Shown here: piece by piece, positions 30,201 to 43,564 of the stretch | Position numbering within the stretch: position 1 is the first letter of the stretch | Layout of the letters: each line of letters starts with the position of its first letter | Source: Xiphophorus maculatus | Taxonomy: Eukaryota > Chordata > Actinopteri > Cyprinodontiformes > Poeciliidae | DNA length: 64,000 nucleotides | NCBI RefSeq assembly: GCF_002775205.1 | Contig: NC_036446.1 | Coordinates: forward strand, 15,996,565-16,060,564 | Reading direction: 5' to 3' | Notes under the pieces: generated by a model | Databases searched by the model: none | Told to the model about the DNA's origin: nothing | Seen by the model: only the letters and a program-made list of their open reading frames with translations | Position numbers and translations under genes: made by a program

Positions 30201-33200
30201 TACAGCTAGCACAGCCTGTCATGAATGCTCAGGCTAGTTAGCATAGCTTCCAATGACAGAGGACAAACTGTTTTCCTGTAACAAAGAGTTGTTTCTCCAT
30301 CATTAGCACATTTAGCAATCAACACATGAGGATGATTGACAACGATCAGACACGCCTCCCAGCTCTGATTGACTGGTTTTGGTTGGAAACGGTGGAGGAG
30401 ATCGATTTTTTCACAGATTATCTGTCTCATATTATACTGTTGCAACATGGTGACATTTTTAACAAATATGTCTAAAAAACATTTTTTTAATAAAAGTTAA
30501 TTTCACCTTTAAAGTTCGGGTTTCATGTCTGAACAGGGACAACTGGATTTACCTGGATGTGAACTTGTTTTGCTTTGAGCTCCTGGTTTTCTTCCTTTGC
30601 TTTTTTAATCACTCCTGAGAGCAAATTAATAACCTGCTGCTCATCGAGGTCATCTGGCCCAAAGTCGCTCCTCTGGGTGAAATAAAAGGTTTTTTTCAGT
30701 TCATACAATCAAAGCAGTATATTTAAATTATCCTGTTTTTAATTTTGACTTTATGCTTCCCACTGCTTACAGGACCTCTATCAACAATAAATTTGTGTCA
30801 AATCTGAAAAAAGTAATTCCAGTGTGAAGGCGACAGCACCACAGTGCTCCAAGTTGTCTCCATGATGTTTTTAAAGGGAATTTCTTATTCAAAATTCATA
30901 TTTTGCACGTTTTCTTACTTCCATTTGGGTTTCAACTGCTTCTAAAATAGCCCACGCGCTGTTTTTTGGTAATAAGTTTAAATTTTTTTGGTGTCTGGAA
31001 AACAAGGTGTTTCAAAAACCTCCCAAATATTAAGTCACAATTGGCAGACACTGCGCTGTTACCTAGCAACCCCAGCTGAGCCTCAGCCCCGTTACCTAGC
31101 AACTCAAATGGAACTTGATCATGTTTGGTTTTACTGCTGTACTACGACTTCTGGAAAAGACAAGTATGACGTTTGTATAATGTACAAATAAAAATTACTG
31201 AAAAAACCCAAAAAGTGACAAATCTAGCGACTTTTTTTCTGTTTATTGGAAGGTTTTAGTGAGATGGTTTTATACTGTGTGGTGAAAAGCTGCACCATTT
31301 TAAAGAATGGGAAAATTCAATTGCTCAGGGATTGTACCAAAGGTGGCCAGCACTGACATGGTTTTAGGCAAAAATAATAAAGAACTCAACAAATTTACAA
31401 GAAAATATCCAAATTTGTACAGAAACATAAAGCTAGAACCCTAAATTATGTACCCAGACATTTTATCAGCATAAAAAAGTTGACTTAAGACGTTAGTTAC
31501 ACTCTAAACTTCCTGGTCCCTCAGCGGTGAGGTGTGTATTAACTAACCTGCTTTGTTAAATGCTCATCTCTGATACGTTGCTCAAGTAGACCCCTCACAT
31601 CCGGGTGTTCAATCCCTCTGGTTTTCTCCACAGTTTTTTGCCTTTCCTGAATCTGGACCGTGCCTGGAGGAGAGATTGGTAAAACGGATCATTTTCACAT
31701 CACAACAGAGGTCTGTAACTGCAGGTCTGCACATGTTGACGTATGAAATCTGGCGTTACCATACAAGTGTCCAAAGCCCATGCTGACGGCGATGATGAGG
31801 GCGAGCAGGATGCATCTGTTGAGGACGTTCCCGCCTCGGCTTTGCTCTCTGTCCTCGTTAGCAGCGTTTGGTCTCCCCTCCGCCCATTCAGGTTGCTGCT
31901 CTTCTTCACTGGACCACGACTCTGGCAGCACCTCCTCGTCCTCCTCTGGATCAGTCACGACGCTCGTGGTATTTTTCCTAACCCTTCGTCTTCGTATGAC
32001 CGGAGTGGAGCTTCGTCCGACCTCGTCGTCGCTGCTGCTTGAGTTTGTCACCAGTGGTTGCTGCGCTGGGAAAGCTGCATTTCACATCAGATTATGACAA
32101 AGAAGAAAAGACACCAACGCACTATGACCCCAAGATTTGGGGTCATAAACTTCAGATTTAAAAAAATCTGAAGTTTTTTTTAAATCACACAGGCTTCAGA
32201 GAAATAAAAAACCTCTGGGAAGTTCACATTTAACCTGTTATTGCATAATATCAGCCATCAATATTTTCTAAAATACCCTAATTTTGTGGGATAATGTAAA
32301 GCCATTCCAGGCTTTTAAAAGGTAAAATTATCCATGTAGCATAAAGTCATGATGCGTTAGCAGAAAAACACCAAAGTGTAGTTACATGTAGTAGTTACAT
32401 GTCAGTAAAAATTAGAAAAGGTTCAGAGTATCAATTAGGGGTAAGCATTTATTGTAATGTTTGTTATTGATTGTGACAATTTCTTGATTATAAAAATTTT
32501 TGATTTATTGGTCTCAATACATTTCAATTGAGGATGCTAAAAAAAACTTAAATCATTGGAAATTAAATTTTTTACTATTTTCTCCACTGTTTGTTCCACA
32601 GGAGCATCAATAAATATCAGTAAATTTTTAAATATGATAAAATGTAGTTATTGTGAGCAGCTGTTTGTGGCGCTATGAACGTTCACAGTCATATAGTTGA
32701 ATATTAAATAGTTTTCCATCATCATTTTTGTCGTTATTATAATATCACAAAATATCAAGATAAATGAATGAATACTTCTGTAAGGGATTGCATGTTAGGT
32801 TTTAACTACCATGCTTGATGGGTGTATAAAACCCACAAATAAATATTTTGAATTTGTGATTCCAGTGGTTCAGATTATTTTTGGTGAATAAAAGAAAGAA
32901 ACGTCAAAATCATAAATGTTTCTGTCTATCACTACACAACAAAGATGGAAGATCAATCAATCGTCTCTTCTAATATCAGCAGGAAAGTGAATAAAGATAA
33001 AAGATAATATGAGGAGATCACTTTAGGGAAAATATATAATCATAATAAAGTTTATTGGATTTTCTAGTGTGTCTGCAGGGTTAAAAATTATAATGATACA
33101 AAATGTCACACTCATGCCTAAAATGTGCTCATGCAATCAAACACTAAAACTACCAGCCCACATTTTTCAGGCTTTTGAAAGGCACCCAGTGTTAGTTTGG

Positions 33201-35526
33201 TATGCTGCTAAACAAGGTTAGCATCACGTTACATTCATTTTGATTTAAATCAAGAAACGAGCCACTACCAGGGAGGCGACTCCTCAGGCGGTGACTCAAG
33301 TTCACCAGAGTTTGTTGAAGTTTCCAGCGACTCAACAACAAACCTGCTCCAGAAGAGGAACATTTGGTATTTGAATCGTTGCTGTCGACTGTTGAGGAGG
33401 GATTTAAATTATTTTGCTGAAGAAAACAACGAGGTGTGCAGTGAGTCTTACCCGTTTCTGCAGCAGTGAAGGTGTAATGACTGCTGCAGGAGGTGCCGAG
33501 GTAATTCTCCTCAGTGCTGCCTGCCTCCTCCTGTTCCTCCTCCTCTGCATGCTCGTCCTCCTTCAGGTCCCTCAGAGTCACAATGTCAGAGTGATCGCTG
33601 GAGGAGAAGACTTGCTCTCTGACTGCAGAACCGTCTCTAGCCTGCAGACGGTCATAAAACTGTAATTCTGGATTATTCTGATATTTTCTGTGTATAAATT
33701 CAGCTCCTCTCACCTCAGGACAGCACAGTGTCTCATCTACAGCCTGTTCTCCCAGTGTGACATCTAGAGAATCAGCAGCTTTTTCTTCAACACATAGAGC
33801 TGGTAAAAATGTAAAAAGAAAAAAGTTCAGTATGATTAGAACAAGCCTTGGATAATAAAATCTGTGCACAGCAATTGTGCGAAGAAACTTTGTCCATTAA
33901 ACAAAAATGTATTTAACTAAAATACAATGCTTAGATATAACTTCACAACTAACTAAACTTAAATACAAGATAAATGCAGATGTACATTTTATATACATAA
34001 AAAAAACACAAACAAAGCTAAAAAAGAAACTAATCTATTTTGTTTAAAAGTAAAAACGGGAGGCAAAAGTTAAGGTTACCTCAGACAAATCATTTTACGA
34101 GGTAAATTCTCATGATTTAATAGTTCAATTGAATGGTTCATAACATATTAAAAATTCATGTTTTCTCAACTACATTGGCAAATTCAGAATTCAAATTTAG
34201 CAAAGAAGATGCAAAATAAAATGTTTTCCTGTAATGTTTACGTTCTATATAAATTGGTAATTAGTAAAATACTCATTTTAAAGACAATCCACCAAGTAAT
34301 CGTAAATAAAAAGGACACCACTGCTCTGATATCACCTGCTGATGTCTCACTACCACTCTGCAGGCCAGGGATTGACATGAAAACACAGCAAATTTACTGC
34401 CTCAACAGTTTCTCTCACTCTGCTAAAAGTGTTTCTGCTTTTTATTATTTATGACCTTTAAAATCAGCACTACAAGCAGGCCTATCTAAAGGACAGCATT
34501 TAGCCAGATATTTACAAGCAGATACAGAGGCCTGTGATTCCAGCAGCTGTGGTTCTTCCAAAGTGCGGCGCTCCACCAGCTCAGCTCCATATTCGCCCGC
34601 AGCCTCCGATCCCAGTGTCTCTATATCCGAGCCCTACAAAAGCACATCAGAAATACTGAAAAACTGAAAATGATGAAGGAATAGCATAGTTCATGCTTTA
34701 TATGTACAGTTATAATAATGCCTCATCCATTCCTGGACCAATTTAAACTGTAAATATAGAAAAAAAAAAGAGACAAGAACCAGGAAATTTTAAACTCGAT
34801 TATCCCCAACAGGTGGGGATAAACATTGAATTCTTTTATAAATCTTTAAAACTGTCTTTGTTGATCAGTATCCGTGTTTCCTTCAGACTGTGAGATAACA
34901 GTAGAGAGCAAGACTTTGAGCAGAAAATAGGAAGGCTAAGCAGAGGACAGCAAAGTTGCCCTGCTTTCTCTTTTTTAATATTTCTCTCCTGGAACATGAC
35001 AACTTCTGAAATGTTAGGAATCTTTAGGAAATTTCATATTTAAACTAAGAATCTATACAAAGTAATACACAAGGGGTTTGTCCTTTTCTAAAGCTAACTA
35101 AGCTAATCGTGCTAATTTCAAATATAAGACACTAAAACCAGTTTAAAATATTAACTCCATAATTATGTTGACTTGTTTTAAAATATTAGTAAAACCCTGT
35201 TTTACAGTGAATGTTTTCAAACACACATACACACCCTGTGGTAGCACACAATTATTAATGAAAACTCATAGAAGGTAGATTAAAACAAAATATTTGTAAT
35301 ATATACTGTATGTGTGTGTGTGTGTGTGTGTATATGTGTTTTTCTTAAAGTGAGATCAGAGCAGTCTTAGTTACATCAGCCACAAGAATCTGATTTGTGC
35401 CTCTCTAATTGTGACTGAACAACCATATGATGCATGTTATTAAATACTATTTTTATAACAGCTTACCTCATTACTGATAATGGTCCAGCCACAGGAGGAC
35501 TCAGTGTCACTTGATGTTTCTGACAT
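27246..35526 (-). CDS. ccpg1: CCPG1 ER-phagy receptor, eight coding exons (850 aa)
   Basis: Single-pass ER membrane protein that links ER tubules to autophagy machinery. Exons in transcript order: 35526-35467, 34633-34516, 33799-33452, 32065-31760, 31663-31548, 30672-30553, 29979-28685, 27435-27246. Phases agree and give 850 residues. The cytosolic N terminus carries the LC3-interacting motif W14-T-I-I17 and two FIP200-interacting motifs, SDIETL (22-27) and SDIVTL (about 130-135). Basic RRRRVRK precedes the TM segment ILLALIIAVSMGFGHLYG (about 259-277). A long luminal coiled coil follows, then a C-terminal domain ending MADVKIELGPMPFDPKY, as in mammals. The acceptor of the largest exon could be 29979 (AAG) or 29973 (CAG), both in frame. 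Reading through the last donor gives an immediate TAG (CG|GTAG), so the 27.3-kb exon is needed for the family C terminus. Longer than human (757 aa). Confidence 0.93.
28220..28232 (-). repeat. Single X-box-like palindrome GTTGCTAGGTAAC
   Basis: Exact 13-mer on the minus strand in the last CCPG1 intron, followed by 'aacctgttgagtaactcac'. The same neighbourhood appears inverted at 53965-54005 ('taacaggttgttgctaggtaaccaaagagtgagtgag'), so both are copies of one repeat. Confidence 0.7.
31058..31103. repeat. Paired X-box-like palindromes
   Basis: GTTACCTAGCAAC at 31058-31070 and 31091-31103, 33 bp apart, inside a repeat of about 30880-31220 in a CCPG1 intron that resembles the one at 23.75-24.08 kb ('ggtgtctggaaaac', 'attaagtcaca'). 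Confidence 0.7.
32124..32177. repeat. Two adjacent perfect hairpins in a CCPG1 intron
   Basis: 32124-32148 has 11-bp arms (TATGACCCCAA) with a 3-nt loop. 32148-32177 has 13-bp arms (AAACTTCAGATTT) with a 4-nt loop. They share a boundary base and lie 59 bp upstream of exon 4's acceptor on the minus strand. Confidence 0.75.
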
Positions 35527-35998
35527 GTTTGCCAGCAACAACCAAGGCTGTAACGAACAAATAAAGAGTAAGCTTTCCGTCAAGGATGCTACTCGGAACA
35601 GAAAACATTAATAAGCATTTTATTTTAGCCTCTAAATAAATTACAACCACACGGGTGAAACAGCGGCCTCATGCGGCCCTGCGATGTATTACATCTACAA
35701 GACTATGCGAAGCCACGCAGCCAGACAACAAAAACAACCATAAAAATCTCAGATATCCGCAGCTAACGCTGGAGCTAGTAACTACAGGACCCATTACTGC
35801 TGCCTCTTAACACCAAATAACAACATACAGCTGATTAATTTCGACTGGTTAAGTCGCTTAACGTATTTATTATTAGCGTCACCCCCCAAAACACAAACAC
35901 AACATGCAATTACTACGATGTAGACAACGCCCATTGCTTTTTAAATGTGATTCATCCTCGCCAGATGCATGTAAAGAAAGAAAAACTGCTTGATTTAC

Positions 35999-36290
35999 CT
36001 GTGTTTTGTGCGCAGCGACTACACAGCTGTTTGCAAGCTGCTCCACAGTTGCAATATTGCCAAAACCCGAGTTATCCCGTAACGGCTCGCTGCAGAGTCG
36101 ACATTTTGGGGAAATGTAGTTTTTGAGTCGAATTACTGAAGCGGTACATAGTGGTTCTTGAAACCTACAGAACTACATTTCCCTTGAGGCCGCGCGGCTC
36201 AACGAGGACGCTGCAAGCGAATTTTGCTGCTGCGGAAAAAACATAAACAAGGAAGCGTGACGAAAAAGGCTGTTGACGTCGTTTAATATG
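35999..36290 (-). promoter_or_regulatory. CCPG1 promoter and first non-coding exon
   Basis: A strong minus-strand donor, CACAG|GTAAATC, ends an exon at 35999; the ATG exon's acceptor lies at about 35548. Upstream are two opposed ACTACATTTCCC motifs (about 36109-36120 on the minus strand, 36172-36183 on the plus strand), matching the ZNF143/STAF element, and a CRE/ATF-like TGACGTCG at about 36274. ATF-type sites would suit a gene induced by ER stress, but that link is inference. Confidence 0.55.
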
Positions 36291-37302
36291 AGCTCTAGAC
36301 AGAAAAACAACACCTTTCCTGAGCTTCAGAGACCAAGTTATAATTATTCTACAGTTTAAGATACGCCCCAAAACACAAACAACTTAAACCACACGAATAG
36401 CTAGCTAATTAGGGTATTTTAGCACCTGAATGTGCTAAATTAGTACATTTTATATTTCTCTATGCCGAATAATTACAGGCATATAGATAGTTTTTCATTG
36501 AAATTACCCTAAAATAAAGACTCGTCAAGCTTACATCCAGTAGTGATCTGTCAAACTAAATGTAGGCCCACTGTGAAAATAGAAGCTGGGTAATGATGTA
36601 TGGATTTTTCAAAGCCAAAACCAAGTAAAAAAGCTGATTCTTGATCACATCCCAACAAGAATTGAGCTGCATTTATAATCCTAATGATGAATAACTTCTC
36701 ACAAAGCTGCAAAACCTAAACTTTACATAGCTGAGTATAGTCTTCTTCTAATCTATAGGTAACATCACTGGTTGATGAAAGACATCTGTAGTGGCGATTG
36801 ATTGTCAAACCAAACATCCAATAAAAGTTCCATCAGCCACTATGAGGCACTGGGGTCAAGATTCTTCACGCAGGCAAAAGAAGTTTAATGTCCAAACTTG
36901 TTGACTGTCTTGGTTGCTTTTATTTTCCTTTTCAGCAAACAATTACAACGTTCAAACTTTCCTTTGTTCTCCTGTCTACTTCTCTTGCTCTGGTAAAATC
37001 CAGAGGCCCCAAACCCAAATGCCTGCTGGTCCTTTACCAGGCGCCTACATTTATAGAAAGTGGACTGACCCACCTTACTTCCTGTCTGACTCAGACAGAA
37101 TAAATAAGAAAAAATAATAAAACAAAAGATAAATAGAATCAACAATTATTAACCTGCAAATTAACTCTGTAAATAATACAAAAAATAGAAATTAAAGAAT
37201 AAACTAACAAAATTCAAATGGATAAAGAAATAAAGAATAAATAGCTCCAACAACATCATATTTGAAACAAGCAGCAATAGTTCAAGATCTTTATTTCAAG
37301 AT

Positions 37303-37304
37303 AT

Positions 37305-37383
<79 letters not shown>

Positions 37384-37385
37384 TG
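37303..37385. repeat. (TTTA)n microsatellite
   Basis: About 20 near-perfect ATTT units in a row. Confidence 0.95.
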
Positions 37386-38273
37386 TATTGGAATATTAAA
37401 CTTGAAAACAACTTCGCTGCGGTAGTTTTAAAGGCACAAACTTGCACTAATGGAGCACTAATGAAGTAGCCCGCTTTGGTTTGTTTTGGAGCAATATGGG
37501 GGCATGGTGAACTCTTTATGACCTAAAAAAATAATGTTTAATATCTCACAAGGAAAAGCTGCACAAACGACAGTTTTAATGGCACACACCTGCACAAATG
37601 GAATAGTAATGAAGTAGCCCACTTTGGTTTGTTTTGGAGCAATAAGGAGGAATGGTGAACTCTGGTGAACTCTGGATGACCTAAAAAATATTTTTTAATA
37701 TCTCAGAAACCAAAGCTGCATAAATACGGTGGCCCTGAGGTGCAAACCACTTCAACAAAATCAAAAACACAACAACATTAGGGTCACCATACACAAACGA
37801 CTGTTTTAACGGCACAAACCTGCGCAAACGTAGCACAAACCACTCAGACTATTTGCTGGGTTTTTTGACATGGGTTAGAGAACCGGCTCATTTGGCTCAG
37901 ATCAATAAAAAAAAGAGTCGAGTCTTTCTGCTCCAAAGGGGCTCTTCAGATTTTTTTATTGTTTTTTTTTTTATTTACATTAAAATTAAATCCAAGCTGA
38001 ACATTTAAGTAAGATCTGTTGACTTATATTTGCAAATAAATAATCAAAGATAAAGAAAAATGTATTTTACAAAACTTTAAACTGATATTATTTAAAGATG
38101 GATAAAAACACACAGATATATGAACAGTGAAGAGTTTTAAATTAATGGCACACTTAAATAATTATTACATAAGCTAGTTATTGTCATTTGACACCCTTCA
38201 CTCTCCATAAGAGTTGGGTCATACTGGAGCAGCAGTTTGGTGTTAAGCTCTGAAAATATAAAAACACATATAT

Positions 38274-38398
<125 letters not shown>

Positions 38399-38428
38399 AC
38401 TCAACTAGTGGGAAGGGGAATATATATA

Positions 38429-38912
<484 letters not shown>

Positions 38913-39639
38913 AAATATATTATAAATATATATATTTAGTTTCTCTAAATGTTTCTACAACTGTATTAGTTCTTAGATAAATGTACATTTTGAAATTCTG
39001 AAAACTTAAAAGAAATCTACAGTCCTACATTATAAAAAAATACATATAAAACTTTGCTATTTCTTTAAATTATTCTAAATATACATTAGGAATAGATTAT
39101 GAATAAAACCTATAGTGCTATTAACATGAGTTTTATTAGAGGTTTAGATCTGCACTGTTTCTTTGCAGTTGGGCAGGTTTTACAGGTTTAGTTTTACCCT
39201 GTTTGGACTGGAAAATGTCAAATCTGACAACAGTGGCTAATGGCGCCATTTTTGTTATTAATGAGCGTGACGCGCATGCGCCATGCTGGATAGAAATATG
39301 ACGCAGCTTCTAGGTGAGCGTTTTTAAAAAAAAAAAAAAAAAGCCAAAACATGGCTAGCACCTGACCGCACGGAGACACGGAACTAACGGTCTGATATTC
39401 ATGAATTTTGGGACGACCTGGATTAAAAATGATATTTTCTGATCTCCCAAGAAGCGGAATCCGAGCGGACGCCCAGCCGTATGACTGAAACGTTTGTGGA
39501 TGCGATTGAAATCGTGTCAGTGTTTATCGAGGCCTAGTTTGGGGCCTTGTACTTGACCTACGAGCAGGCCGCAGTGATGCCAAGTAGGCCGCGGGAGAGC
39601 CACGTTTGAAATCGCTGCGTTGGTTATTCGGTAAGTTAC

Positions 39640-39810
39640 TTTTCGGAAAGCATTATTGGGGCCTGCCATAGCAATGCATAGGGAAGGCAGTGACTGAGTT
39701 GTAAATTGGTCACTGCCTATGCATTGCATCGAAGGCACCTGTTGTTCTTCTGTCAATAGAATGTCTTTTTATTGGAGCCTGCCAAAGCAATGCATAGGGA
39801 AAGCATGCAT
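39640..39810. repeat. Fish interspersed repeat with CAATGCATAGGG motif
   Basis: 'ggggcctgcca(t)agcaatgcatagggaaggc' appears at 39657 and in variant form at 39774, with an inverted 'tgcctatgcattgcat' between. A related palindromic structure is implied. Confidence 0.45.
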
Positions 39811-39937
39811 TGCATTCCCTCTGCATTAGCATTAGCCTTTTCCCTAAAAGAGCTTTTAGCTATTTTTCTTGTTAGCCATGTTTTGGATACTGAATGGAGG
39901 AAGCGGATATAAGACAACATGGTAGTGATACCCTCCA

Positions 39938-41230
39938 TGCCACTGACAGCATTTAGGCTAACATTAGCATTTTGGCTAATTTTAGCTTAGACATTTATTT
40001 TAACATACTGAATGGAGTAAGTCCTTGTTACTCAAAATGCTGGTGATTCTCCACATTAGCTTACTTTAGCTTTGATGCTAATTTTTAACATCAGAATGGT
40101 AGGTTCCAACCGACGGGCACACTTTGGCAGGCCCAGTTTAAATTTCTTAAGAAAAAAAAGTTTATTTATTTATTTAAATACATTTTATTTATTTATGTTT
40201 ATTTATTATTCTTCCGTCACCTTTAATGCGGCTTGTACCGCTGCGTGCCCGCCCACTAAAAAATATCAAATCGTGCGGCTCGATCTCGGCATCCGGGCTG
40301 TTAGTTTTATTGGGGTTTCGAGTAAAAATGGCGACGTAAAAAGCGAACCAAATTTCCAACTGCCGAAACGCAGAGCGTTACACGAAGCTTCTTGGCCCCA
40401 ACTGCAACTGACTCCAACTGCCGCTCCGTTGGAGTGAGAAACGGAGTGGATTTTTGACTCGGCCATGACATCGCACCAAATGCCTGCTTCCGTAAAATGT
40501 TTTCGAAATTTTTCTAGTGCAGACGGTTTTCTGTCAAGGCGCTTCAGTACGGAAGAGGATTAGGGCCACCGAGAAAAAAAAAGAATTTTGACTTTAAAGA
40601 TTAAAGTCAGAATTCTGAGTTTAAAGTCAGAATCTGAGAATAATTCTGACTTTAATCTCAGAATTCTGACTTTTGATTTTAATCTCAGAATTCTTTTTTT
40701 TTTCTTTTTCTTGGCGGCCCTTATCCTCTTCCGTACTTCAGAGCTACTTGCTGTTTTGTAAATTATATGACTGGTTTAACCCAACCACTGTCACACGTAT
40801 GGAATTAGTGTGACCATTTAAAATGAAGCTTACTGAAAATTTCAAAATAAAGATGGTGCACTAATATTGGCCTTTTCCATAAAATAAGCATTTTGGCTAT
40901 TTTTTTTTATACATTAGCTATGTTTAGCATACTGACTGGAGGAAGTCAATGTAGAACAACATGCCAGTGATGCCAAACATGCTACTGACAGCATTTAGCC
41001 TATCTTTAGCATTTTGGCTAATTTTAGTTTATACACGAATTTAAACGTACTGAATGGTGCAAGTCCATGTTAGTCAACATGTTTGTGATTTTCCACATGC
41101 TATTTAGTAGGTCTTAGCTATGCTTAGCATTAATGCTAACTGATAGCATCAGAACGCTGTGTTCCAACCGACGGCCATACTCTGACAGGCCCCGTTTAAA
41201 TTTCTTCAGAAATTTTCTAGTTTTAAGTTG
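39938..41230. repeat. Two direct copies of an interspersed repeat around a MITE
   Basis: Copy 1 (about 39938-40160) and copy 2 (about 40970-41230) share, in order, 'ctgacagcattta', 'agcattttggctaatttta', 'actgaatgg', 'ttccaaccgacgg', and 'gtttaaatttctt'. They are roughly 75-85% alike by eye and in the same orientation, with the 188-bp MITE between them. Confidence 0.55.
40548..40735. mobile_element. Palindromic MITE with TSD
   Basis: Terminal inverted repeats TACGGAAGAGGATTAGGGCC and its near-perfect reverse complement close a 188-bp element flanked by CTTCAG direct repeats (40542-40547, 40736-40741). The interior is built from 'aaagtcagaattctgag' units in both orientations, so nearly the whole element can fold on itself. 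It has no ORF. Confidence 0.8.
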
Positions 41231-41399
41231 TCTTTTTCCACCGATGATGTTAGTGAAGCCATTTTTTGTGTCTAAGCAGAGCAGCACACAAGGAGAGACC
41301 CGACCATGGCCTCTCAGCGGCAGTTTGGTTGCTGGCGTCCCTGAAACATCTGAGGTGATATAATGGCGTCTGGAGCTAGCAGTTGATCGATTCTGGATA

Positions 41400-41470
41400 T
41401 ACTACAATCAAGCTGAGGATTCCCTTCAATCAAGCTGAGGATCGCTTCCGTCAAGCTGAGGCTTCCCTAC
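41400..41470. repeat. Three short tandem units
   Basis: 'atcaagctgaggattccctt', a second with 'gatcgcttcc', and a third 'gtcaagctgaggcttccct' follow each other at about 23-bp spacing. Surrounding sequence to 42120 is unrecognised. Confidence 0.6.
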
Positions 41471-42671
41471 AAGGTGCCTGGCGGATCCGCCCGACCCATC
41501 AAAGGTTGGTTAAGTCAAAGAACTGTTCCAATGGCGGGTCCAGAAGACATCTCAGGGTAGGAGCTGTTGCGGGTTTTGCTACGCTGCTAATGTTGAAGGC
41601 CAACGCTAGGCCTCTTGGTGTGCTGGTTTGGTTTGATTCTCTGCTGAGAGTCAATGAGCTGAGAAGGATTCTGCTGCTGTAAATCCTTCGGTCTTTGGAG
41701 TTTTAGTGTTTGAAGCAGTTGTTGTGGTCTTGTGACCTTTTTAGGTGCAACTAGAATCTGATCTCTACAATCTGAAGTTCCTGGCTTAAAGTCAGTTGTG
41801 ATGTGAAAGAAAGAAGGCTGCCAAGAACTTGGCAAATACAGTTTAGAGACTGTAAGAAGTGATTCAGCTTAGGCTTTGTAGATATCACTATAATAAACCT
41901 TGACAACATACCTACTTATTAGTACTAATATAATGTGTCTATATTGACATTAGTATAGCTCCAGGATAATATTTATCTTTCCAATGAATATCAAATATGT
42001 TTTTGGGTGAAGGTGAGGTCTTTATATTTTAACATACATACTTTTATATTTTTTTTGTACCTATTTAATATTTAGTTCCATACTTTAATAATTCAAAAAC
42101 TCAAACAAATTTAATTTACGTTCAATTCAAATGCGAAAACCGATTAGTTTTTGCGCCGAAACAACGCGTGGCCTCGTGCAATTTCGTCATTTGACTTCAT
42201 TTCATCTGGACGAGGATGGACAACGGAGAGATCTCCTGGAGCTGCAGGCCGGAGGTCCCAGAGGTAATGTTCACACTGTAATCCACCATCTCTTATTTAC
42301 AGGTTTTCAGCTGAGCTCCATGTTTACCATCTGGAGAGGATCGACTGGGACCTGTCCTTCAGTGTTTAAGTTTGTTTTAACCCATTTTTTCTCCTAGACT
42401 AAGCAACTGGAGGACCTTTTGTTGCAAATAACTTTTTTTTCTCATAGATGAAGCCACCAAAGTAGCTTCTACTATAACTAACACTCTTTTCTCCTATAGA
42501 AATACTCCTGGAGCAGCTCTTTTTCTTCTGTGTCTCTCTTTATTCTGTACTCCTGGAGCAGCTCTTTTTATTATTCTGTCTCTCTCTTTATTCTGTCCTT
42601 TCAAATCCCCCGGGGGTAGTGACAGATGGCCTTTCATACAGAGCCAACTTCTGGTTCTGCTGGAGGGTTCT

Positions 42672-43345
42672 TCCTGTTAAAGGGAAGTTTATCCTCTCCA
42701 CTGTCACTACATGCATCTTAAATATGAGGCATTGATTTAGCTTACTTAACTGTTAACCAATTAAAATAATTGGTGCCGTGTTAGCCTCATTTTGAAAAGT
42801 CTTCCTGTTAAAGGGAAGTCTTAACTTTTTACCAATTTAAATAATTAACCAATTTAAATAATTGGTCTATTATCAACCTTATTTTGGAAAGTCTTCCTGT
42901 TAAAGGGAAGCATTTCTTTTTGAAAATCTTTCTGTTAAAGGGCAGTTTTTCCATTCTTACCACGTAGATCCTCAGTAGGAGGCATTGCTTATGCTTAAGC
43001 TTATTTATAATGAATTGGTGTAGTGTTCATTTTGCTGGAAGTCTTCCTGTTAAAGGGAAGGTTTTATTTTTGGAAAATCTTCCTGTTGGAGGGAAGTTTT
43101 TCCTCTCCACTGTCACCAGATGGGATCCTCAGTATGACTCATTGCTTAACCTCTAACCAATTTAAATAAGGTGCAATATAAACCTTATTTTGGAAAGTCT
43201 CATGTGGCTCCTCAGTAGGAGGCATTGCTTAAACTTACTTACTTGGTGCATTGTTAACTTTTTTTGGCAAAGTCTTCCTGTTAAAGGGAAGTCTTTTTGG
43301 AAAGTCTTCCTCTTAAAGGGAAGTTTTTCCTATCCACTGTCACAG
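42672..43345 (+). repeat. Irregular array of eight TCTTCCTGTTAAAGGGAAG units
   Basis: Units start near 42674, 42801, 42890, 42926, 43039, 43077, 43270 and 43304, at irregular spacing. Some are followed by 'tttttcctctccactgtcac' and 'cagtaggaggcattgctt'. This is the core of a fish interspersed repeat (also at 45766 and, inverted, near 46520), amplified locally. Confidence 0.75.
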
Positions 43346-43564
43346 CATACATCTTCAGTACGAGTCTCTGCTTCAACTTGCATAACTTTTAATCAATGTT
43401 GGATAGCTGCAGCTTTTTTCTTTTTTTTTGGTAACCACATGCATCCCCAATGTCTATGGCGGTGGATGGTAGTTTTGAGCTCATAGAGAATTTAAGGCCT
43501 TAACACCACATGGTATAATTGGTGCAGTGTTGGTCACATTTTGGAAAGTATTCCAAAATTAGAC

